NCBI GenBank assembly: GCA_027692465.1
Contig: JAQEYU010000002.1
Span: forward strand, 310,001-374,000
From: Enterococcaceae bacterium OF42-14pH9A
GTDB taxonomy: Bacteria > Bacillota > Bacilli > Lactobacillales > Enterococcaceae
Direction of reading: 5' to 3'
DNA length: 64,000 bases
Part shown: in pieces, positions 44,490-53,376 of the stretch
Layout of the letters: each line of letters begins with the position of its first letter
Numbering within the stretch: the first letter of the stretch is position 1
Position numbers and translations under genes: made by a program
The notes under the pieces: model-generated
What the model was told of the DNA's origin: nothing
Databases searched by the model: none
The model's input: the letters and a program-made list of their open reading frames with translations, nothing else

Positions 44490-45233
44490 TCAGCCGTGCT
44501 GCACCAGAGCAGCCCGCGTTTTGGCTACTTCGTCTGCTATCGCCGCAAAGGCCATCGGGTATTCCAGAATCACCGGAACCTCTTTTGGCAGATACGACTG
44601 CCAAGCGGCCGTCCCTTCATCCAACAGCGTCGTTTCAAGCTTTTCGTCAATGTTCTTCAAATGAAGAACGGTCATTTTCTCTTTCAATTGAGCAAAAGCC
44701 AAGTCCAGGTCCTCTGCCATCACCAGCCAGTTGCCGACATCAAAAGTGTACCCGATCGGCAGCTGACCCTTGGCAACAGCCGCGATCGCTTCAGTAACCG
44801 GTTTCAACCGACCGTTTGCTTCAGTCTGATCATTTTCGATAGTCAGGCGAACCTGATACTTAGCAAACAGGGCCGCCAATTCCGTCGGCTCAACAGCTGC
44901 AATCCCGGCGACTTCTCCGATATTGACCTTGACTGAGGCGGCTTTGAAAGCGGCCGCCTCTGCCAGCCAGCTATCCAACTGCGGATTCAATCCCTGGTTC
45001 GTAAACAGACTTTGCGGGACTGAATAAAAGAACTGCCAGCCTTTTTGTGTACCGGTTTCTAAAAGTTCCAAAAAAAATGCTTTTCGTGTGTCTTCGTCAG
45101 CGGGAAGCAGTTCCTGCCGGATTTCGACACCTTCGATCACCGGTCCGGCTTGCGCCAGCCGCTTCACAAAGGCCCTCTGATCCATTTGCTTTTCTCCCAG
45201 CATGACGATGGTATTGATCATGATCGGTTGCAT
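44490..45233 (-). CDS. Xylose-isomerase-like TIM-barrel protein
   Basis: The 247-residue product resembles the AP-endonuclease 2 / sugar isomerase-epimerase fold. VNIGEVAG, LTIENDQ (a metal-binding Glu), YTFDVGNW, LHLKNID and VILEYP are the expected barrel-edge blocks with acidic and His metal ligands. Such enzymes isomerise, epimerise or dehydrate ketoses and sugar acids. It is the first structural gene after the LacI-type regulator. GGAGG precedes its start. Confidence 0.82.
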   Translation of the reverse strand: MQPIMINTIVMLGEKQMDQRAFVKRLAQAGPVIEGVEIRQELLPADEDTRKAFFLELLETGTQKGWQFFYSVPQSLFTNQGLNPQLDSWLAEAAAFKAASVKVNIGEVAGIAAVEPTELAALFAKYQVRLTIENDQTEANGRLKPVTEAIAAVAKGQLPIGYTFDVGNWLVMAEDLDLAFAQLKEKMTVLHLKNIDEKLETTLLDEGTAAWQSYLPKEVPVILEYPMAFAAIADEVAKTRAALVQHG

Positions 45234-45266
45234 CGTTTTCCTCCGTTTTTTATTATGTTAGCCGCC

Positions 45267-45289
45267 CTGCCGAGCACCTGTCTCGGCAG
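45267..45289 (-). promoter_or_regulatory. Hairpin between the regulator and TIM-barrel genes
   Basis: CTGCCGAG and CTCGGCAG form perfect 8-bp arms around a 7-base loop in the 64-bp gap. No T run follows on the minus strand, so it is not a standard terminator; it may protect or process the downstream RNA. Confidence 0.55.
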
Positions 45290-45297
45290 CAGCCGGC

Positions 45298-46278
45298 TTA
45301 TAATGACTCCCCTTGAAAAATATCAGCTGCAATCTCCATGCGGCCGTTGAAGGTCCCGCCGTCGATTTTCTGCAGCAGCAGCGCCAAAGCCTGTCGCCCG
45401 ATCCCGGCCGGGTCTTGATGAATACTGGTGATTGTCGGCGTCAGCAATTCCGCCCAGAACCAGTCGTCAAAGCCCGTCAGCCCCAGATCTTGCGGATAAC
45501 GAAGGCCGCCTTGCTTGCACGCGGTTACCAGCGACTGGAGGGCATTCCCGTTGGCCCCGAAAAAGGCCGTCCGCCCCATGATCTCATCTGTCAGCTTCTC
45601 GACTGACAGACCGCGACCGCCTTCTGCTTCAATCAGGGTAAAGTCGAGGCCGTTTTCCAGTGCAGTCAGCTTCATGGCATCGTAACGTTCCTGTCGGACA
45701 CTGATCCCTTGCAGCGGTTCGCTGACATGCACGATTTTTTGATAACCTGCTGCAATAATCTGCTGCCCCAGTCGTCGGGTCGCCGCAAAGTTATCAGTCA
45801 GGACACTGGGAAGCGGTACCTGCTCCAAATACCGATCGAACAAGACGACCGGCACGGTAACATTTTTCAGGATCTCATAAGGGGCATCCGCGCGATCTAC
45901 CGGCTGCAAAATGATCCCGGCGATATCCTGTCCCGCCAGTTCCTTCAACGCATGGGTCTCTTTTTCCAGCGAGTTGTCGGTACTCATCATCACCAGCTGA
46001 TACTCGGTGTCTGCCAGTGCATCCTGTACAGCTTTGATCAAATACATGGAATACAAGTTTCCGATATCCGCCACGATTAAGCCAATCAGATATTTCTGTT
46101 TTGACTTTAGCGCCCGGGCTTGTTTGCTGGGCACATAATCCAGCTCTTTGATGACTTGCTGGATCTTGGCTTTGGTGGCCTCGGACATGTATTGATACTT
46201 GCCGTTCAAAAAGCGGGAGATCGTGGTCTTGGAGACCCCGGCCGCCTGAGCGACATCTTGAATGGTCACATTATTCAT
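45298..46278 (-). CDS. LacI/GalR-family transcriptional regulator
   Basis: The 326-residue protein has the LacI helix-turn-helix at the N-terminus (VTIQDVAQAAGVSKTTISRFLNG) and the ligand-binding fold after it, with the common closing block GLTGFDDWFWAELLTPTITSI. It is the first gene of the operon and probably represses it until a sugar (phosphate) binds. Two operator-like sites overlap and follow its own promoter, which supports autoregulation. GGAGGA precedes the ATG. Confidence 0.92.
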   Translation of the reverse strand: MNNVTIQDVAQAAGVSKTTISRFLNGKYQYMSEATKAKIQQVIKELDYVPSKQARALKSKQKYLIGLIVADIGNLYSMYLIKAVQDALADTEYQLVMMSTDNSLEKETHALKELAGQDIAGIILQPVDRADAPYEILKNVTVPVVLFDRYLEQVPLPSVLTDNFAATRRLGQQIIAAGYQKIVHVSEPLQGISVRQERYDAMKLTALENGLDFTLIEAEGGRGLSVEKLTDEIMGRTAFFGANGNALQSLVTACKQGGLRYPQDLGLTGFDDWFWAELLTPTITSIHQDPAGIGRQALALLLQKIDGGTFNGRMEIAADIFQGESL

Positions 46279-46322
46279 CTGCGTCCTCCACTCCCGTTTT
46301 TTTGATTTCGGCTTCTTTTTAG

Positions 46323-46372
46323 AAACCGGTTAACTTCATTCACATCGTAACCGCTTACAGGTATTCTGTCAA
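46323..46372 (-). promoter_or_regulatory. Promoter of the LacI-type operon with two operator-like sites
   Basis: On the minus strand TTGACA (46372-46367) and TACGAT (46349-46344) are spaced by 17 bp. GTAAGCGGTTAC, a LacI-family-like half-palindrome, reaches into the -10 box. About 12 bases downstream lies TTAACCGGTTT with the AACCGGTT core palindrome. This arrangement fits self-repression by the LacI-type protein. No other strong promoter was found down to 37.8 kb. Confidence 0.7.
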
Positions 46373-46509
46373 TAAAAAACAGTGAAATTTTTTCTGGTTT
46401 TTGATTATGCATCTCAAAAACTGCCGATTGGCGCGCTTTTTCAGATACCGATTTCGATCCAGCGCTGCTCCGGCTCGACCTGTTGACAGCAGACGAAAAT
46501 AAGAACGAA

Positions 46510-46518
46510 TGCTATAAT
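46510..46518 (+). promoter_or_regulatory. Extended -10 promoter of the serine hydrolase gene
   Basis: TGCTATAAT is a consensus extended -10. A TTGACA occurs at 46483 but 24 bp away, too far for a normal -35. The transcript would have a leader of about 85 nt. Confidence 0.5.
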
Positions 46519-46610
46519 TGAAGCAACACGCTGCTGTTTTCTGCTTGCGGAGCTTTTTTACACAAGTTCCTTCACAGCCGGAAGCCGCAGCGATTTTCAG
46601 GAGGTTGAAA

Positions 46611-49094
46611 ATGAAAAAGGTCGGTTTATTTACTTTGGGACTCGCCCTCAGCTTGTCCATTTCCCCTGTGGTCCAGGCGGAAACCCAGTCAAACAGCAAT
46701 CTAGCAGTAAGTAGCAGCTTACAAAGCGGTGAGTCCGGAACAGGAAAAAGTGCGGACCCCGGCGAATCGGCGACCACTAACAGTTCATCAATCACAGAAA
46801 CAGCAGACAACAGCTCATCAGAAGCCGCCGGGACTTCCGGGAGCAGTGAAAGCAGTAGTTCCGAGCTGACAGAGAACAGCTCTGCTGCAGAGGCGGACTC
46901 AGACTCACAAACGGGACTCGACAATTCCGGGACAAGCCCGTCTGAGGAACTGCCGGAAATTGAATGGAATACGGCGACAGGCTACTTTACAGTCAGCGAT
47001 CCGACCGCTCTCTTTGACGAACCTGACGGGATCGTTCCCGCTGCCGGAATCAAAGCCGGACAAACCTTGAAGGTCCTCCGCAGCAGCCCGGTTTCCGAAG
47101 GCCATTTGTTGGAACTTGCGACAAATACCGGCCGCCTGATCTACGGAAAAGACAGCGTCGGCACATTGGCTCCCGATGCCTTCGGAACGCCCTTTGTCCG
47201 CAGCGGTTACCTGGTCATTACCGATGCACAGGCAGTCATTCAAGAGGGCCCCGAAGATGGTGAAACCCGCCCAGCAGCAGATTTTTTGAAGACGACGTTG
47301 ACAATCACCGCTCAAGCTGAGCATTTCAACGGCGCTGTCTATTACCAGATCACAACCGGCGGCAAAGTTATCGGCTGGTTGCCCCGCTCCGCCGCAAAAC
47401 TGACCGAGGCTCAGGGAACCTATCGTGATCATGGCCGCTATCTGTATTTGCAGAACAAACAGACCGATATTTACAAAGATTTTTCATTTAAAAACAAGCT
47501 CAGTGCGACCGGCTATTTGAATCGCATACTGTTGGCTAAGGGAATTTATTACCATGCTGACGGGAAAAACTATCTGAGCGTCTACGAGAAACGCAACGGC
47601 AAGGATACTTGGGTCGGCTACGTACCAGAGACTGCAGCGACTTATACTGCCGGTGCGCAGGGAAATTATGAAAGCGACGGCCGTTATGCCACCATCAAGA
47701 GTCCCAATTATTCCATCTGGAGCAGCTTCAATTGGACCCAAAAGCGCACCTCAAAATCCGTTCTGGGGCAAACGTTCCGGGCCAAAGGACGTTATCGCCA
47801 TTTCAACGGCAGTACTTATTTAAGCCTTTACGACAACAAAAACAACTGGGTCGGCTACATCAATGCTACCGGTGTCACCCTCACAAATGCAGCGCAGGGC
47901 AGTTGGCAGCAGTTGAACAAATACGTGACTGTCACCAGCAAAAACTATACCTTGTGGAGCAGTTTTTCCTGGAATGCCAAACAAAAGAGCAGCACGCTCA
48001 ATACCAAAACTTATTTGGCAAAGGGCCAGTACCGGCATTTCAACGGCTCCATCTATTACAGCCTTTACGACAATAAAAACAAATGGCAGGGTTACCTGAA
48101 TGCCAACGGAGCCAAGGTCGCCAGCGGCCAGCAAGGTATTTGGCAAAAAGGGGGCCAACAAGTCATCCTCACCAAGCAGAATTGGAATCTGTGGAGCAGC
48201 TTTTCCTGGAAGAAAAAAGCCGGCAGCTCCTCTTATCGCAGCCAATTGTTCACAGCTCAGGGCTACTATCGCCATTTCAACGGCTCGAAGTATCTGTCGC
48301 TATACGACGAAAAAGGCATATGGTACGGCTATATCAATGCCGACGCCACCAAAACTGCCACTTCCACCAAAAGTCAACTGAGTAAAGTTCAAACGATGCT
48401 GAACAAGAAATATAAAGCCGACAATGTGGGGATTTATGTCATGAGTCTCACCGACGGCCAAACGGCTCAGATCAACGGCAACCAAAGTTTCATGGCTGCC
48501 AGTACCGGTAAACTGCCGGTCTTGTATTACACGCAAAAGCTGATCAATGAGAAAAAACTGGATCCTAAAAAACTCTATACCTACACGGACAAGATCAACA
48601 CCATGTCCCTTTCTTATATGAGAGGCGGGGCCGGTATCTTGCAGGGCAAACCTTTCGGCGGCAAATACAGCTTGGATACCATCATGAACTGGACCTGCAA
48701 ATACTCCGATAATCAAGGGGCCAACTTCCTGGGCTATTACGGCGCCAATCAGTATGACCAGAAGATGAAAAACGAGATCAGCCGTGTCGTCGGTCGCAAG
48801 TGGGATCGCTTCCGTTATGTTTCTGCCAAAGAAAACGCGCTGCTTCTAAAAGAGATGTACCACAACGGCGGCAAAGTATTGGATTACTTATCCAATACTA
48901 CCTATGACAGCCAGCGTCTGCCGAAGTATCTGCCGGTCAGAGTTGCCCATAAAATCGGCGACCTTTACGGCTTTGCCCATGACTGCGGGATTGTTTACAC
49001 TAAACACCCCTATATCATCTGCGTCATGACCAATAATTCCAGCTACGAAAATATTTCTAAAATCTCAAAAGATGTCTACGATATTATGAAATAA
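46611..49094 (+). CDS. Secreted serine hydrolase with repeated SH3/GW-like modules
   Basis: The 827-residue surface protein starts with a signal peptide (MKKVGLFTLGLALSLSISPV, cut near VQAE), and a Ser/Thr/Glu/Gly-rich stalk of about residues 27-115. From about residue 265 four modules of roughly 75-80 residues follow, each ending with a YRHFNG..Y.SLYD...W.GY block. The last 220 residues are class A beta-lactamase-like: the STGK motif at 631-634, SDN at 699-701 and KIG near the C-terminus. It is more likely a peptidoglycan peptidase or esterase than a drug-resistance enzyme. The ATG at 46611 with AGGAGG six bases upstream is chosen over an earlier in-frame start at 46518. Confidence 0.85.
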   Translation: MKKVGLFTLGLALSLSISPVVQAETQSNSNLAVSSSLQSGESGTGKSADPGESATTNSSSITETADNSSSEAAGTSGSSESSSSELTENSSAAEADSDSQTGLDNSGTSPSEELPEIEWNTATGYFTVSDPTALFDEPDGIVPAAGIKAGQTLKVLRSSPVSEGHLLELATNTGRLIYGKDSVGTLAPDAFGTPFVRSGYLVITDAQAVIQEGPEDGETRPAADFLKTTLTITAQAEHFNGAVYYQITTGGKVIGWLPRSAAKLTEAQGTYRDHGRYLYLQNKQTDIYKDFSFKNKLSATGYLNRILLAKGIYYHADGKNYLSVYEKRNGKDTWVGYVPETAATYTAGAQGNYESDGRYATIKSPNYSIWSSFNWTQKRTSKSVLGQTFRAKGRYRHFNGSTYLSLYDNKNNWVGYINATGVTLTNAAQGSWQQLNKYVTVTSKNYTLWSSFSWNAKQKSSTLNTKTYLAKGQYRHFNGSIYYSLYDNKNKWQGYLNANGAKVASGQQGIWQKGGQQVILTKQNWNLWSSFSWKKKAGSSSYRSQLFTAQGYYRHFNGSKYLSLYDEKGIWYGYINADATKTATSTKSQLSKVQTMLNKKYKADNVGIYVMSLTDGQTAQINGNQSFMAASTGKLPVLYYTQKLINEKKLDPKKLYTYTDKINTMSLSYMRGGAGILQGKPFGGKYSLDTIMNWTCKYSDNQGANFLGYYGANQYDQKMKNEISRVVGRKWDRFRYVSAKENALLLKEMYHNGGKVLDYLSNTTYDSQRLPKYLPVRVAHKIGDLYGFAHDCGIVYTKHPYIICVMTNNSSYENISKISKDVYDIMK

Positions 49095-49121
49095 AGGCTC
49101 CCCCACAGTAGAGATGCCGCA

Positions 49122-49175
49122 AAAAAATACCACCGAGCAATCCGACAAACTGCGATTGCTCGGTGGTATTTTATT
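49122..49175. terminator. Bidirectional terminator
   Basis: AATACCACCGAGCAATC pairs with GATTGCTCGGTGGTATT, with A and T runs outside. It ends the hydrolase gene and, from the other side, the crcB pair. Confidence 0.93.
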
Positions 49176-49217
49176 TGCCACTGAATACTTCACCGGCAGC
49201 AGCCCCGAAAAAATTTC

Positions 49218-49571
49218 TCATATCAGCAAAGTCCCCAACCAGACACCCAAAAAGCTCAGGATCAGACCGCCGCCGTAAGAGACCGTAAAATAAGTATAAA
49301 ACAGCGACCGCTCATTTCGGTACAAGGTGAACAGCTCGAAATTAAAGGTGGAAAAAGTAGTATAGCCACCCATCAGACCGGTACCCAGAAATAAATACCA
49401 AGATTGATCCAGATGAAGTCCGGCGAAGATTCCCAGCAGCAGCGCTCCGGTCAGATTAATCAGCTGGGTAGCAAAAGGATATGGGTGCGGCCGCTTTTCA
49501 AAAAAACGATTGATGCCGTAACGAAGCATCGCTCCTAATGCAGCCCCGCAGCCTACCAGTAAAAAAGCCAT
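49218..49571 (-). CDS. crcB: Fluoride channel subunit CrcB/Fluc
   Basis: Fluc proteins are small dual-topology membrane proteins that let fluoride leave the cell. The 117-residue product has four predicted helices and the GAMLRYGINR start block, FATQLINLTG, the GGYTTFSTFNFE turn with the Phe-box, and FLGVWLG. It overlaps the upstream crcB gene by one base (TGATG). Genes encoded as pairs usually make a heterodimer. Confidence 0.92.
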   Translation of the reverse strand: MAFLLVGCGAALGAMLRYGINRFFEKRPHPYPFATQLINLTGALLLGIFAGLHLDQSWYLFLGTGLMGGYTTFSTFNFELFTLYRNERSLFYTYFTVSYGGGLILSFLGVWLGTLLI

Positions 49572-49954
49572 CAGACCTCACCGCCTTCTGCTTTGGGATG
49601 ATAAACGGCCTCCCCCAGATACGCAAACAACAATCCGCCCACCACAGACAGCAGCAGATAAATCAGCCCGCTGCCGATTTTTCCGTCTTGGAAGAGCTGG
49701 ACCGTATCCAGCGCAAAGGAAGAAAAGGTAGTCAGTGCCCCGAAAAAGCCGGTCCCGACACCTAAGATCAACCGGCCGTTCATATCCCGATCGGCCATGA
49801 TATGTTTCACCAGCCAACTGAACAAAAAGCAGCCCAGCAGATTGGCAATCAGGGTTGCCAGTGGAAACCCGTTGACTTTGGGAAACAGCAGGCTGATCCC
49901 ATACCGCAGATTACCGCCCAAAAATGCAAAGAGCCCGACGATTACATAATTCAC
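49571..49954 (-). CDS. crcB: Fluoride channel subunit CrcB/Fluc (partner)
   Basis: The 127-residue product is the second Fluc subunit, with four helices and blocks GGNLRYGISL, FPLATLIANLLGCF, GFFGALTTFSSFALD. A GTG at 49954 preceded by GGGAG fits better than the ATG 24 bases farther upstream, since that one lacks a good ribosome site. Translational coupling to the next gene keeps the two in balance. I looked for a fluoride riboswitch in the 170 bases upstream and found no convincing one; a small hairpin (ACATG/CATGT) lies close to the ribosome site. Confidence 0.9.
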   Translation of the reverse strand: MNYVIVGLFAFLGGNLRYGISLLFPKVNGFPLATLIANLLGCFLFSWLVKHIMADRDMNGRLILGVGTGFFGALTTFSSFALDTVQLFQDGKIGSGLIYLLLSVVGGLLFAYLGEAVYHPKAEGGEV

Positions 49955-50172
49955 AGTACTTTCTCCCTTCACTTTCAATACATGATGTTGCCATGTATGA
50001 AGTCTTTTCCGTCTTCTCAGTAAATAAAACAGTACTGCGGATAACGCCTATTCTTTGAGTCTCTCAATAGCCGAAAGCCAGCCGCGTGTCCGGCAGCAAA
50101 GGTGCACCGGACCATTTCTAACTTAGGCGGCGGAAGTTCAGCGGATACGGCTTGATTTGCGGCCGCAGTTTG

Positions 50173-52263
50173 TCAGTCCTGATTTTTCATAGCGGCTTTT
50201 AATGCCGCTGCCAAAGGACTTTCCGCCGGCTCCTCAGCTTTGGCATATTGCTTCACCAGGCGGCGCTCTTCATTTTTGGTCATCTTTTTTTTGCGTTCCT
50301 GTTTGTCAGGTACTTTTTCAGTGATACCGCAGAATTTGCATTTGAAAAAGGCGCCGTTTTTGCCGTCAATGATCTCCATTTTTTTATGGCATTGCGGGCA
50401 GCGATGATTGGACACTTTAGGATCTTTGCGGCGTCGGTAGCTGCACTCGCTGTTACTGCAGAGATAGATTTTGCCGTCTTTGGTGTTGCGTTCCCGCAGC
50501 TGGGAGCCGCATTCGGGACAGATTTTCGTCGTCAGAGAAAAATCCTTATAGGTTTCCTTTGAAGACTTGATTTCGGCTACTAATCGCTTCGTATCTGCTT
50601 CGATCCCTGTCAAAAAGCGCTGGGGATCTTCTTGTCCTTTGGAAATAGCCTCCAGACTGCGCTCCCACTTTGCCGTCAACTCCGGTGAAGCCAACGAAGG
50701 ATTCACCAGCGACAACAGCTGGCGCCCTTTAGGAGTCACTGCCAAAAAGTTACCCCGCCGCTCCATCAGTTCCGACTTCAACAGCTTTTCGATGATTTCG
50801 GCACGGGTGGCCGGTGTGCCCAGGTTCCATTTTTCCATCTGAGCCAAAAGCGTTCCTTCTGTCGCCAATTTCGGCGCTGCGGTGAGTTCTTTGTTGATTT
50901 TGAAATCACCCTTGACACTTTTAACCGTGGACCAGTCCGTTTTAGCTCCACTACGGCTGTCTTCATTTGCCTCGGCCTGCCAGCCTGCCTGCAGAACCTT
51001 CTCCTGCTTGAAAGTAAAACGTTGACCATCGATATCAACTTGCGCTTTGGTGGCCGCTGTCACATATTTTTCGGCGAAGAGACCCAAAAAGCGCTCCACA
51101 ATCAGATGATATATCCGGCTTTCGTCGGTACTCAGCTTTTCATAACGGGGCCGTTCTTCTGTCGGTATCAAGGCATAGTGATCCGTTACCTTGCTGTCGT
51201 TAAAAACGGCCGTTTGCCGGACCGTCGCGCCTTGGGCCAGGTAGCGTTTGGCCCGTTCATCGTAGCCGGCCAGAGCCTGCAGCCGTTCCTTCATCGTTGC
51301 CGCCACATCTTTTGGCAGATACTTGGAGTCGGTTCGGGGATAGCTGACGATTTTATGGGTCTCATATAAACTTTGTACAATGGACAAAGTCTTCTTGGCT
51401 GAATATTGATACAAGCTGTTGGCTTTTTGCTGCAGCTCCGTCAGATCATAGGGCAGTGGGGCCGCCACCGACTTTTCTTTGACCGTGACCTCTGCCACGC
51501 GGCCGATTTTGCCGGCAAGGGACTTGACGAAATCTTCTGCCTGCTGACGATCCGTGAACTGCTGTGGATTTTTCAACTGCAGCCGTCCGCTTTCATTGCC
51601 ATAGACCAGATCGACAGAATAGTAGGTCGTCGGAATAAATTTTTCGGACTTCTCCTGAGCCGCGTGCACCAGGTTCAATGTCGGCGTCTGGACCCGACCG
51701 GCACTGAGGTTGTCCTCATATTTCACCGTCAGCGCACGGGTCACATTCAACCCCACCAGCCAGTCGGCCTTGCCGCGAGCCACTGCTGATTGGTAAAGAT
51801 TTTCATAGTCTTGCGCCGGTTTCAGCTGGGAAAAACCGGTCTTGACAGCCTTCTCGGTTTGCGATGAGATCCACAGCCGTTCCAGCGGTTTATTGAATTT
51901 GAGCCACTCGAAAATATAGCGCCCCACCGCTTCTCCTTCGCGACCGGAATCCGTAGCGATGATGCCGCCGGTGACATCCTTGCGTTTTGCCAGATTGCCG
52001 ATCAGCTTCAATTGCCGAGTGGTCTTCGGCAGCGGCTTGAGCCCAATCTGTTTAGGAATCATCGGCAACGTCTCCAGCTGCCAGGTACGCCACGCCGGAT
52101 CGATATCTTCCGGCAGTTTCAAAGTCAATAAATGGCCATAAGCCCAAGTAATCAGGTAGCGGTCACTCTCAAAGTAATCCCGCCCCTGTGGTTTGGCGCC
52201 CAGAATTTTGGCATAGTCCTTGGCCACACTGGGCTTTTCAGTCACGATCAATTTTTTTCCCAT
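50173..52263 (-). CDS. topB: DNA topoisomerase III
   Basis: TopB is a type IA topoisomerase that relaxes and decatenates DNA. The 696-residue product starts with the TOPRIM block LIVTEKPSVAKDYAKIL and carries the acidic ATDSGREGE block, the catalytic Tyr in KIVSYPRTDSKYL, and two C-terminal zinc ribbons (CPECGSQLRE...CSNSEC and CPQCHKKME...CKFC). The start ATG at 52263 follows AAGGAGAG. A frame opening 78 bases earlier adds 26 residues without family support. It is a stand-alone gene. Confidence 0.96.
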   Translation of the reverse strand: MGKKLIVTEKPSVAKDYAKILGAKPQGRDYFESDRYLITWAYGHLLTLKLPEDIDPAWRTWQLETLPMIPKQIGLKPLPKTTRQLKLIGNLAKRKDVTGGIIATDSGREGEAVGRYIFEWLKFNKPLERLWISSQTEKAVKTGFSQLKPAQDYENLYQSAVARGKADWLVGLNVTRALTVKYEDNLSAGRVQTPTLNLVHAAQEKSEKFIPTTYYSVDLVYGNESGRLQLKNPQQFTDRQQAEDFVKSLAGKIGRVAEVTVKEKSVAAPLPYDLTELQQKANSLYQYSAKKTLSIVQSLYETHKIVSYPRTDSKYLPKDVAATMKERLQALAGYDERAKRYLAQGATVRQTAVFNDSKVTDHYALIPTEERPRYEKLSTDESRIYHLIVERFLGLFAEKYVTAATKAQVDIDGQRFTFKQEKVLQAGWQAEANEDSRSGAKTDWSTVKSVKGDFKINKELTAAPKLATEGTLLAQMEKWNLGTPATRAEIIEKLLKSELMERRGNFLAVTPKGRQLLSLVNPSLASPELTAKWERSLEAISKGQEDPQRFLTGIEADTKRLVAEIKSSKETYKDFSLTTKICPECGSQLRERNTKDGKIYLCSNSECSYRRRKDPKVSNHRCPQCHKKMEIIDGKNGAFFKCKFCGITEKVPDKQERKKKMTKNEERRLVKQYAKAEEPAESPLAAALKAAMKNQD

Positions 52264-52474
52264 GGTTCTCTCCTTTATAACAAAGCTGCTCAAGAAGCCG
52301 CCATTTTGGGCAGTCAGCAGCACAGGTTGTCTTCCCATCATTTTACAATCAAATCCGCTGCGGCGCCACCTCTGTTACCGTTGACGCCTCCGAACAGGAA
52401 AGATTCTTAACAAACCGAAAAGACTGCTGCGCCATTTTCGAGCTTTTCTCGGTATTTTCCGCTGCTTCAAGACA

Positions 52475-52540
52475 CCAAAAAACCGGATCCCCTTCACCAA
52501 ATCCGCCTCAAATGAGACAAACCGGGTGATAGTGATCCGG
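52475..52540 (-). terminator. Terminator of the DUF1033 gene
   Basis: On the minus strand CCGGATCACTATCACC pairs with GGTGAAGGGGATCCGG across a loop of about 27 bases and continues into TTTTTT. It lies about 45 bases after the DUF1033 stop. The rest of 52264-52584 shows no gene. Confidence 0.65.
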
Positions 52541-52584
52541 CTCAACTGACGAAACATAAACCTGAGTATTTCCGTCAATGATGG

Positions 52585-52965
52585 TCAGACTGCCGCCGGA
52601 TCTTGTTTGATCCGCTGACAGCTTTTGATTTTTTGTTCGGCGTGGAGATTTTCAAACAAATCCCGCTCACTGGTTTCATTGACAGGCTGGTAATCCTTCA
52701 GCAGTGCCAGTCCGGTGTACTGTTGGATATAATCGTCACATTCTTCACACCAGCGTTCATCGGCTTCTTTCCAAAACGCGCTGAGAAAGTTGGCTTTGGC
52801 AGAACTGTTGGGAAATTCCTTGGCCAGCCGCTGCCACTCCTTTTTGTAAAAGGCTTTGGCTTCGACGGCGTCCGTGAATTCCGCCTGGCTGCGGATATCC
52901 TGCCGCCAATCTTCAAAAAACCACCACGGCTCATTGTCCCCGTACATCACAATGACTTGATACAT
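52585..52965 (-). CDS. DUF1033 family protein
   Basis: The 126-residue product matches the DUF1033 family, found in Lactobacillales, with its opening MYQVIVMYGDNEPWWFFEDW and a central W-rich block (FLSAFWKEADERWCEECDDYIQQY). The ATG at 52965 follows GGGAG. A frame opening at 53097 adds 44 residues that do not match the family. It has no signal peptide or helix of the membrane kind. The function is unknown. Confidence 0.85.
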   Translation of the reverse strand: MYQVIVMYGDNEPWWFFEDWRQDIRSQAEFTDAVEAKAFYKKEWQRLAKEFPNSSAKANFLSAFWKEADERWCEECDDYIQQYTGLALLKDYQPVNETSERDLFENLHAEQKIKSCQRIKQDPAAV

Positions 52966-53376
52966 ATCATTACTCCCTTTTCCCCTGAATTGACTTGTTG
53001 CAGTACAGATCCTTCGACAAGCAATCAGCGCCTGATGTCCCCACATAAAGCGTGATTCTGTTTTGAAAGACGCGCTGCCCAAGCTTTGATAAGACAATAG
53101 TAACCGCCTTTTTAAAGCGGGGCAAGGATTCTGTTTGAAATGCTTAAAGTATTTATTTATTTACACAAGCAGAAAATTTTTTCTCATATTCTTAAGATTC
53201 CTGCGATTCAGATTTCCTCTGCTTGCTGTTATATCTTTCCTGTACTATGATTATTCCTGCGACGTATTCGCTTATAAAAAACGACCGTCTTGTAATTTTT
53301 TCGGTTTCCCCGGTTAAGCGCCTGTAAAAAAACTGCCGTCATATAAAAATTAAATTTTGTAAAAGGAGCGTTTTAC
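52966..53376. other. Intergenic region between DUF1033 and the MFS gene
   Basis: This AT-rich stretch of 410 bases separates divergent genes and must hold both promoters; I could not place them with confidence. CCGC/GCGG arms around nine bases near 53106-53122 are a small hairpin. No gene is seen. Confidence 0.5.

Noticed and set aside
43465..44664. A 399-codon plus-strand frame opposite the kinase gene
   Set aside because: The minus strand has a full PfkB kinase in this place; the plus frame shows no known domain.
46483..46488. TTGACA as the -35 box of the serine hydrolase gene
   Set aside because: It lies 24 bp from the TATAAT box, too far for a standard promoter, so the extended -10 is taken alone.
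46611..49094. Beta-lactam resistance gene
   Set aside because: Although STGK and SDN fit class A enzymes, the wall-binding modules and the KIG in place of KTG point to a cell-wall hydrolase instead.
49955..50172. Fluoride riboswitch before the crcB pair
   Set aside because: I looked for the conserved fluoride aptamer core on the minus strand and did not find it; only a small hairpin near the ribosome site is seen.
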